Under the pieces are notes generated by a model. It saw nothing but the letters and a program-made list of their open reading frames with translations, did not search any database and was not told where the DNA came from. Below, piece after piece: positions 58,874 to 64,000 of a stretch of DNA of 64,000 bases (the first letter of the stretch is position 1; each line of letters opens with the position of its first letter). The stretch is taken from positions 1 through 64,000 of the forward strand of contig NZ_JAFBEX010000011.1 of assembly GCF_016908975.1 (NCBI RefSeq), read 5' to 3'. Source of the stretch: Neobacillus cucumis (GTDB lineage: Bacteria > Bacillota > Bacilli > Bacillales > Cytobacillaceae). A program made the position numbers and the translations under genes.

Positions 58874-59353
58874 TTATTTCCTAACAACAGGAATCCAGAA
58901 CTCACCAAAAATGAACCCGTTTCGCTGTCCCATCTCAACCATTGTATTTGGTCCGCCAACATAGGCAAAACCTTTTGCTTCTGGCAAGACTTGGCCAAAG
59001 GCAATACCCGTAAGCATATTACTTAATGCCTCAGCCGTCTCTGCTTCCCCTTTTACCACCAGGTATTCTCCCTTAGGAAATTGAATCACTCTTGATGCTT
59101 CTGGTAATGATGCATTCGTCATGACCCCAGCATAATGCATCATCTTGTTATTCACCGCTTCGTTCACGGCAAAAATGTAGTCATTAGTAGCTACGGCCTT
59201 TAAAGTGTCGAGTCTTCCATCTTGTTTGACTGCTTGCCAAAAATCTGACTTTTCCTTGCTTATGCCAGCATAGTCTGTGTAATCGCTCTTAAGCTCCGTT
59301 CCAATACCTAATACGATAAAGCTATCCTTTTCTTCCACTGTATAATTTGCCAT
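58874..59353 (-). CDS. GyrI-like / YdeE-type effector-binding protein
   Basis: A 159-residue protein of the AraC-effector-binding/GyrI-like fold: MANYTVEEKDSFIVLGIGTE, then a middle with SDFWQAVKQDGRLDTLKAVA and FPKGEYLVVKGEAETAEALS, and the closing NGFIFGEFWIPVVRK. The domain binds small hydrophobic or cationic molecules and is often fused to or encoded beside regulators. ATG 59353 is taken rather than GTG-frame 59365. It is divergent from a WYL regulator 108 bases away, which may control it. Confidence 0.72.
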   Translation of the reverse strand: MANYTVEEKDSFIVLGIGTELKSDYTDYAGISKEKSDFWQAVKQDGRLDTLKAVATNDYIFAVNEAVNNKMMHYAGVMTNASLPEASRVIQFPKGEYLVVKGEAETAEALSNMLTGIAFGQVLPEAKGFAYVGGPNTMVEMGQRNGFIFGEFWIPVVRK

Positions 59354-59461
59354 ATTCAATACCATCCCTTTCTTAAATATATCAAATGACTTGTTTTTTC
59401 ATTTGTTGAGTTTATAATAGCCTTAAACCATGTCAAAAAATGATACTGTTTAGGAGTCCCG

Positions 59462-60424
59462 ATGAAAAAAGTTGAACGGATTAATACCATCATGAGGTAT
59501 ATCAACAACCGCTCCCACTTTACCATTTCTGAAATTATGCAAGAATTTAATATCTCTCGTTCAACAGCTATTAGAGATATTAGAGAAATCGAGTCGATGG
59601 GGATGCCTCTTGTTGCTGAAGTTGGGAGGGATGGGGGCTATTTTGTCATGCATAACTCTGTACTGCCCGATGTTCACTTTACCGATAATGAGGTAAAGGC
59701 TCTTTTTATCGCCTTTATGGCCACAAGAAATCAACAACTTCCCTATCTAAAGAGTCGTCAGTCTTTAGGTGAAAAGTTACTGGGCCTCATTTCAGAAAAT
59801 CAGCAAGATGACCTTGTTCTTTTAAATCAAATTTTGCTATTTGAAGGGACTAATCCAAATAATCCTGACCTGCTAGATCTTTCAGATCTTCCCCATCCCC
59901 TGTTAGAAAAACTCATCCAAATCCTTCTTTTAGATAGATATTTATTGGTCACCATCAAAGAAGAGGAGATAATCAAGTCGTATGCCATTTATCTCTTGCA
60001 CCTTTATCGTGAAAAAAGTCTGTGGCTTATTGAAGGCTTTGACTTAAAGGAAGAAAAGAAGCGGATTTTTTATGTAGACAATCTCAACAATGTCAAACCG
60101 TACTCAGAGAAAAAAAGATTAAGTGAGAAAAAGATTTTAGAAACACTAAGTAAGCAGGAGGAAGAAATCAATCTTGTCATTGAACTTGGCCCGAAAGCGA
60201 TTGCTCAGTTTAAAAAATACCACCCCTTAAAGGTTTCACTTTCCTACACAAATCCATACCAAGCAACAGCCATTCTAAAGACTTTTATCAATGTTAATAA
60301 GCCAGAAGAAATTACTGAAATAATAAGCTGGCTGCTTTTCCTAGGCAAGGATATCAAGGTCAAGGAGATGCCAGTAGGAGTTTTAAAGAGTTTACAAGAG
60401 AGATTACGCATATTCTGTCCATAA
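59462..60424 (+). CDS. HTH-WYL transcriptional regulator
   Basis: A 320-residue YafY-type regulator. Residues 1-60 form a DeoR-like helix-turn-helix (RINTIMRYINNRSHFTISEI, FNISRSTAIRDIREIESMGM), followed by YFVMHNS. The rest forms a WYL-type ligand-sensing region (SYAIYLLHLYREKSLWLIEGFDLK) and a C-terminal extension (FKKYHPLKVSL). Such regulators often respond to small molecules or nucleic acids. It is divergent from the GyrI-like pair, suggesting local control. Confidence 0.85.
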   Translation: MKKVERINTIMRYINNRSHFTISEIMQEFNISRSTAIRDIREIESMGMPLVAEVGRDGGYFVMHNSVLPDVHFTDNEVKALFIAFMATRNQQLPYLKSRQSLGEKLLGLISENQQDDLVLLNQILLFEGTNPNNPDLLDLSDLPHPLLEKLIQILLLDRYLLVTIKEEEIIKSYAIYLLHLYREKSLWLIEGFDLKEEKKRIFYVDNLNNVKPYSEKKRLSEKKILETLSKQEEEINLVIELGPKAIAQFKKYHPLKVSLSYTNPYQATAILKTFINVNKPEEITEIISWLLFLGKDIKVKEMPVGVLKSLQERLRIFCP

Positions 60425-60427
60425 AAG

Positions 60428-60467
60428 GTGCCTGCAGAACAGCTTGAAACTAAGCAGGCACTTTTTT
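60428..60467 (+). terminator. WYL regulator terminator
   Basis: Perfect stem GTGCCTGC / GCAGGCAC with an 18-base loop and six T. Confidence 0.8.
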
Positions 60468-60560
60468 GTTTTTCAAGAATTTCTTTTTGCTTATTGGGAT
60501 GGAGTCATCGCAAAGTTCGGTATTATGCGTGTCCAAGTTTTTTATAAAAAAGACAAAACC

Positions 60561-61298
60561 TCAACTGTGAACTTTTGAACCTGCAAAGGCTGCCGTATCT
60601 GCAATAATTGTAACATTTGGATGGTTTTTCAAAACTGAAGCAGGAAAGTTTTTATCTATATTCCCGGTCAAAAGTCTATTCAATGCATCTTTCTTTTGTT
60701 CCCCCGAAATGAGTAACAGAATTTCCTTACTTTGCATGATGGTGGATATTCCCATTGTGATCGCTTGTGTTGGTACTTCCTCTAAGCTGCTGAAGAACCT
60801 CGCATTGGCTTTTCTGGTTGAAGGAGTTAATTGCACCACATGAGTTTCCGAATCAAAAGATGTTCCGGGTTCATTAAATCCAACATGACCGTTATTTCCA
60901 ATTCCAAGGATTTGTAAATCAATTCCTCCATGTTCTTGAAGCAAATTTTCATAGGTTGTACATTCTCTTTGAATATCATCCACATCTCCAAGAGGAACAA
61001 ATGTGTTGTTTTTTTGGATATCAATATGATCGAATAGGTTATGGTTCATGTAATAACGGTAACTTTTTGGATGATCTCCTGAAAGCCCGACATACTCATC
61101 CAGATTAAAAGTGGTAACCCCTTGATAGGAAGTTCCATTTTTTTGATGATCGGTAATTAAATTTGAATAGATACCAATAGGAGTCCCGCCGGTAGCCAGG
61201 CCAAGTTTCAACTCTGGAAAGGTACATACCTTTTTTATAATGTAATCAGCCGCAATTTTACTCAAATCTTGGTAATCCTTTGCTTCAATAATCTTCAT
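60561..61298 (-). CDS. nagB: glucosamine-6-phosphate deaminase
   Basis: NagB converts GlcN-6-P to fructose-6-P and ammonia. The 245-residue protein starts MKIIEAKDYQDLSKIAADYI and has LGLATGGTPIGIYSNL, TTFNLDEYVGL and ILGIGNNGHVGFNEPGTSFD with the catalytic Asp and His. ATG 61298 overlaps the nagA stop as ATGA, so the two are coupled; the longer frame from 61340 is rejected. Confidence 0.95.
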   Translation of the reverse strand: MKIIEAKDYQDLSKIAADYIIKKVCTFPELKLGLATGGTPIGIYSNLITDHQKNGTSYQGVTTFNLDEYVGLSGDHPKSYRYYMNHNLFDHIDIQKNNTFVPLGDVDDIQRECTTYENLLQEHGGIDLQILGIGNNGHVGFNEPGTSFDSETHVVQLTPSTRKANARFFSSLEEVPTQAITMGISTIMQSKEILLLISGEQKKDALNRLLTGNIDKNFPASVLKNHPNVTIIADTAAFAGSKVHS

Positions 61299-62494
61299 TT
61301 TGTATGTTCCTCCTTTAAAAAAGCCACTTGCCCGCGGCATAATGTCATATAGACGTCAAGGTTTTCATCCAGAATCACAAGATCAGCGTCTTTTCCCTCG
61401 GAAATGGATCCTTTTCGATCAAAAACATTCAATTGTTTTGCTGGATTTACAGCCGCCATCTCAACGGCATCTTCAAGCCGGCAACCTGTAAATGCCATCA
61501 TATTTTTAACCCCTTGACCTAATTTCAGGATACTTCCTGCAAGGGTTCCGTCGCTGAGGACCGCTTTTCCATTTTGAACCGTTACATCTTGACCGCCCAA
61601 ATCATAATGTCCGTTCTTTAAACATTTGGCCCGCATCGAATCGGTAATTAAAATGAGGCCTGTTTTCCCTTTTTGCTTGTAAGCCAGCTTCACCATGTCC
61701 GGATGACTATGAACGCCATCCACAATTAATTCTGCCTTTAACTCTTCCTTCAAAAAGGCAGCTCCCACAACGCCTGGTTCCCGGTGATGCAAACCCCTCA
61801 TTTGATTGTATAAATGAGTAACGTGGTTTACTCCGGCTTCAATGGCGTTTAACACTTCTTCATAAGTTGCATCAGTATGGCCGATGGAGGCAATGATCCC
61901 ATTAGCTTTTAAGTACTGAACCATCTTAAGACCACCCGGTAATTCTGGTGCAAGTGTGACAAGCTTAATGGTTTGTCTTGAAAGTTGTTCCCATTTTTGA
62001 AATAGCTCAAGATTTGACCCAATAATATATTGAATCGGCTGTGCGCCAGCCATTTTTGGATTCACAAAGGGACCTTCGAGATGGATTCCCAGTATTTCCG
62101 CTTTTCCTGGTGTTTGACCATCTTTGATGTACTCACCTGCATTAACTAAGGCCCTCTCAATTTGTTTTTCTCCCTGTGTTATGGTTGTTGCCAAAAAACT
62201 TGTGGTGCCTTCACCCGGAAGTGCTTGTGCTATTGTTTCCAAAGCTTCTTTTGTGGCATCCATTGTATCTGAGCCGTTTGCACCATGGATATGAACGTCA
62301 ATAAAACCAGGAACAGCTTTATATTGTAATGGAATGTCCAAAACCTCAAAATCTTCCTCCAAGAAGTGATTTTCTGTCCGCCCTACTTCCACTATTTTGT
62401 GATCTTTTATTTTTATATAGCCATTTTCAATCCAATTACCATCTGTATATATCTGTATGCCCTTGAGCAAAATAGCCTTAAAATTTGAAGTCAT
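61295..62494 (-). CDS. nagA: N-acetylglucosamine-6-phosphate deacetylase
   Basis: NagA removes acetate from GlcNAc-6-P, giving GlcN-6-P for NagB. The 399-residue amidohydrolase has the metal motif DVHIHGANGSDTMDAT near residue 60, the metal ligand Glu in GIHLEGPFVNPKMAGAQP, SIGHTDATYEE, THLYNQMRGLHHREPGVVGA and LITDSMRA with the catalytic Asp. It is first of the nagA-nagB operon and is preceded by NagR-type operators. The regulator is not in this window. Confidence 0.95.
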   Translation of the reverse strand: MTSNFKAILLKGIQIYTDGNWIENGYIKIKDHKIVEVGRTENHFLEEDFEVLDIPLQYKAVPGFIDVHIHGANGSDTMDATKEALETIAQALPGEGTTSFLATTITQGEKQIERALVNAGEYIKDGQTPGKAEILGIHLEGPFVNPKMAGAQPIQYIIGSNLELFQKWEQLSRQTIKLVTLAPELPGGLKMVQYLKANGIIASIGHTDATYEEVLNAIEAGVNHVTHLYNQMRGLHHREPGVVGAAFLKEELKAELIVDGVHSHPDMVKLAYKQKGKTGLILITDSMRAKCLKNGHYDLGGQDVTVQNGKAVLSDGTLAGSILKLGQGVKNMMAFTGCRLEDAVEMAAVNPAKQLNVFDRKGSISEGKDADLVILDENLDVYMTLCRGQVAFLKEEHTK

Positions 62495-62545
62495 TTGATT
62501 ACATCCTTTCTAAAACCTTATAAATTGTATCATCTATTATATATA

Positions 62546-62560
62546 GTTGTCTATACCAAT
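62546..62560. promoter_or_regulatory. NagR (dre) operator 1, nagA promoter
   Basis: GTTGTCTATACCAAT, read on the minus strand as ATTGGTATAGACAAC, fits the NagR/YvoA GntR-family dre core TGGTNTAGACNA. It lies about 52 bases before the nagA start, suitable for repression relieved by GlcN-6-P or GlcNAc-6-P. Confidence 0.75.
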
Positions 62561-62633
62561 TTTTAATTAGCAATTAAAGTTTAGTCTTGATTTTTTAGGA
62601 TTAAAACAGGAATTGACCAAATAAATTATTTTT

Positions 62634-62646
62634 ATTGGTATAGACA
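62634..62646. promoter_or_regulatory. NagR (dre) operator 2
   Basis: ATTGGTATAGACA, the same core as operator 1, about 80 bases from it and 168 before the ManO gene. It may serve divergent control of the PTS genes. Confidence 0.7.
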
Positions 62647-62813
62647 TCCGCAACAATAATTGCTGTAAAAAATGGGATGACGCCCAAGGGCGTTTCAATT
62701 AAATGGGTCTATTAATGATAATACAGAAACTTGTCACAAGTATTTGTTGCTTAAAGCGATAAAACGCGTATAATAATTTTTATTCAAAGAAAGAAAGAAA
62801 TGGAGTAGATCAA

Positions 62814-63185
62814 ATGGTCCAATCAATCAATACAAAAGTCGATTTAGTTATTGATGCCACATCCCATATAGGCGTGGCAGATTATGGTAAGATTATGATC
62901 GGAGACAAAGGATTTGAATTCTTCAATAGTCGTGATGCTCATAAGTTTATTCAAATTCCTTGGGAAGAAGTTGATCACGTCATCGCGTCAGTCATGTTCA
63001 AAGGGAAGTGGATCCCACGTTTTGCAATCAGAACTAAGCGAAATGGAATGTTTACATTTTCTTCAAAAGATCCGAAAAAAGTATTGCGAGCCATTCGTGT
63101 ATACGTCGATCCGAATCATATGGTCCAATCATTAAGTTTCTTTAAGGTAATTAAACGCGGTTTGAAAAGTAAATTTAAAAAGTAA
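62814..63185 (+). CDS. manO: DUF956 family protein (ManO)
   Basis: A 123-residue protein of the DUF956 family, associated with mannose-class PTS operons: MVQSINTKVDLVIDATSHIG, then YGKIMIGDKGFEFFNSRDAH, IQIPWEEVDHVIASVMFKGK and KDPKKVLRAIR. Its job is unsettled; a role in PTS gene control has been proposed. It usually follows the EIID gene, whereas here it precedes EIIAB by 400 bases and has its own terminator. GGAG lies upstream of the ATG. Confidence 0.85.
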   Translation: MVQSINTKVDLVIDATSHIGVADYGKIMIGDKGFEFFNSRDAHKFIQIPWEEVDHVIASVMFKGKWIPRFAIRTKRNGMFTFSSKDPKKVLRAIRVYVDPNHMVQSLSFFKVIKRGLKSKFKK

Positions 63186-63198
63186 TAGGTTTGCATAC

Positions 63199-63225
63199 AA
63201 GACAGGTTGAAGCTTGTCTTTTTTG
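63199..63225 (+). terminator. manO terminator
   Basis: Stem AAGACA / TGTCTT with inner partial pairing and a T run. Confidence 0.65.
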
Positions 63226-63357
63226 TTGAAAAAAATAAATTCTCTCTTGAAAGAGGTATACCGGTATGCTATTATTTCTTTGGAAGCTTATTAAAGTGAT
63301 TCAGCAAGCACTGGGAAAAATATTTAGGGCAAAATATTCTTATGTTTAGCACTTCAT

Positions 63358-63371
63358 ATTAAGCGTTTGCA
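63358..63371 (-). promoter_or_regulatory. possible cre (CcpA) site
   Basis: Read on the minus strand TGCAAACGCTTAAT matches the cre consensus TGNAARCGNWWWCA at 12 of 14 positions. It lies in the manO-EIIAB gap. Confidence 0.5.
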
Positions 63372-63424
63372 AAAAAAATCCAAATATACATCGCCATTAT
63401 TTTTTACGTGTTACTGATTCGATC

Positions 63425-63517
63425 AGGCATGAGTGAAAAGTATTGATTAAAATGGAGTAGTAGGGGCATTCTATACCCAAATCTTCATTTAATCAACTTT
63501 TTGCTCATGCCTTTTTT
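63425..63517 (+). terminator. long leader hairpin ahead of the PTS gene
   Basis: AGGCATGAG (63425-63433) pairs with CTCATGCCT (63504-63512), and TTGATTAAA (63443-63451) with TTTAATCAA (63488-63496), then six T. It is a terminator-like structure 77 bases before the EIIAB start and may be an attenuator. Confidence 0.65.
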
Positions 63518-63593
63518 GTTGTTTTTGTTGAAAACTGTAATCACTTTAAATGGGCTAAAAAGAGCTGCAACAATAATTATAGGAGGTATAAAG

Positions 63594-64000
63594 ATGGTAG
63601 GAATTATCATTGCTAGTCACGGTGAATTTGCCAATGGTATCTTGCAATCTGGAGAGATGATCTTTGGAAAACAAGAAAATGTAAAAGCTGTTACATTGAT
63701 GCCGAGCGAAGGACCTGATGATGTAAAGGCAAAAATGAAAGAAGCAATTGCCTCTTTTGATAACCAAGATGAAGTATTATTCTTAGTCGATCTTTGGGGT
63801 GGAACTCCTTTCAATCAGGCCAACAGCTTGTTTGAAGAACATAAAGACAAATGGGCAATCGTTGCTGGTTTGAATTTACCAATGGTCATTGAAGCTTTTG
63901 CATCACGCTTCTCAATGAATAAAGCGCGTGATATTGCTGCAAATATTTTGGGCACAGCTAAAGAAGGGGTTAAAGTAAAACCTGAAGAATTAGAACCAGC
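63594..64000 (+). CDS. manX: mannose-family PTS EIIA/EIIAB component, 5' part
   Basis: The first 135 codons of a mannose-class PTS EIIA domain, cut by the window edge. It starts MVGIIIASHGEFANGILQSG with phospho-acceptor His9, then VDLWGGTPFNQANSLFEEH and LNLPMVIEAFASRF. PTS of this class import mannose, glucose, glucosamine or GlcNAc; the nearby nag genes favour an amino sugar. AGGAGG precedes the ATG. Whether an EIIB domain follows cannot be seen. Confidence 0.9.
   Translation, partial: MVGIIIASHGEFANGILQSGEMIFGKQENVKAVTLMPSEGPDDVKAKMKEAIASFDNQDEVLFLVDLWGGTPFNQANSLFEEHKDKWAIVAGLNLPMVIEAFASRFSMNKARDIAANILGTAKEGVKVKPEELEP

Noticed and set aside
63340..63593. Sigma-54 promoter for the mannose-class PTS
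   Set aside because: No TGGCAC-N5-TTGCA element with correct spacing was found in the gap, although such operons often use sigma-54.

Overview
This window is the replication-origin region of a chromosome from a spore-forming Bacillaceae (Bacillota). The evidence is the B. subtilis-like order rrn-gyrA-gyrB-remB-recF-yaaA-dnaN-dnaA-oriC-rpmH-rnpA-spoIIIJ-jag-mnmE-mnmG-rsmG-noc-soj-spo0J, the DnaA protein sequence, the spore gene yyaC, and the walRKHIJ-htrC-rlmH block. Dispersed GC-rich hairpin repeats point to a Neobacillus/Mesobacillus-type Bacillus; the species cannot be named from this sequence.

Layout. 1-9.9 kb, minus strand: 5' end of a 16S rRNA gene with its promoter, then gyrA, gyrB, remB, recF, yaaA, dnaN and dnaA, all transcribed away from the origin. 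8.3-8.5 kb and 10.1-10.3 kb: bipartite oriC with DnaA boxes, a DnaA-trio and an AT-rich unwinding region. 10.7-20.7 kb, plus strand: rpmH to spo0J, covering translation, membrane insertion, tRNA modification and chromosome segregation. 20.9-34.9 kb: DUF554 membrane protein, yyaC (minus), mscS, yyzM, molybdopterin oxidoreductase, ychF, rpsF-ssb-rpsR, yybS-gdpP-rplI, replicative helicase and purA. 35.0-35.7 kb: a tRNA cluster (Lys, Glu, Asp, Phe) preceded by a duplicated tRNA-Lys 5' half. 36-45.5 kb: a cell-wall block with an M23 peptidase, the WalRK essential two-component system with its regulators, HtrC, a small CxxH/CxxC protein and rlmH.

45.5-55.0 kb is an accessory region that looks like an island inserted at the 3' end of rlmH, the same target used by staphylococcal SCC elements. 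An rlmH-end-like sequence recurs at its far side. It holds four glycosyltransferase genes (one with three catalytic domains), a Thr-rich protein with a short decayed collagen tail, remnants of further glycosyltransferase genes, a tandem array of twenty-one 52-bp hairpin units, and a broken NERD-domain gene. No recombinase gene is visible in it. The likely theme is glycosylation of a spore-surface or cell-surface protein, now partly decaying.

55-64 kb: nanE, a LamG-domain fragment, a staygreen-family (Mg-dechelatase-like) gene, an amino-acid permease, two small effector-binding-type proteins divergent from a WYL regulator, and an amino-sugar block (nagA-nagB with two NagR-type operators, a DUF956/ManO gene and the start of a mannose-family PTS EIIAB gene). 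Four parS-like sites at 20.5, 27.6, 39.2 and 55.8 kb match the Soj/Spo0J system encoded here.
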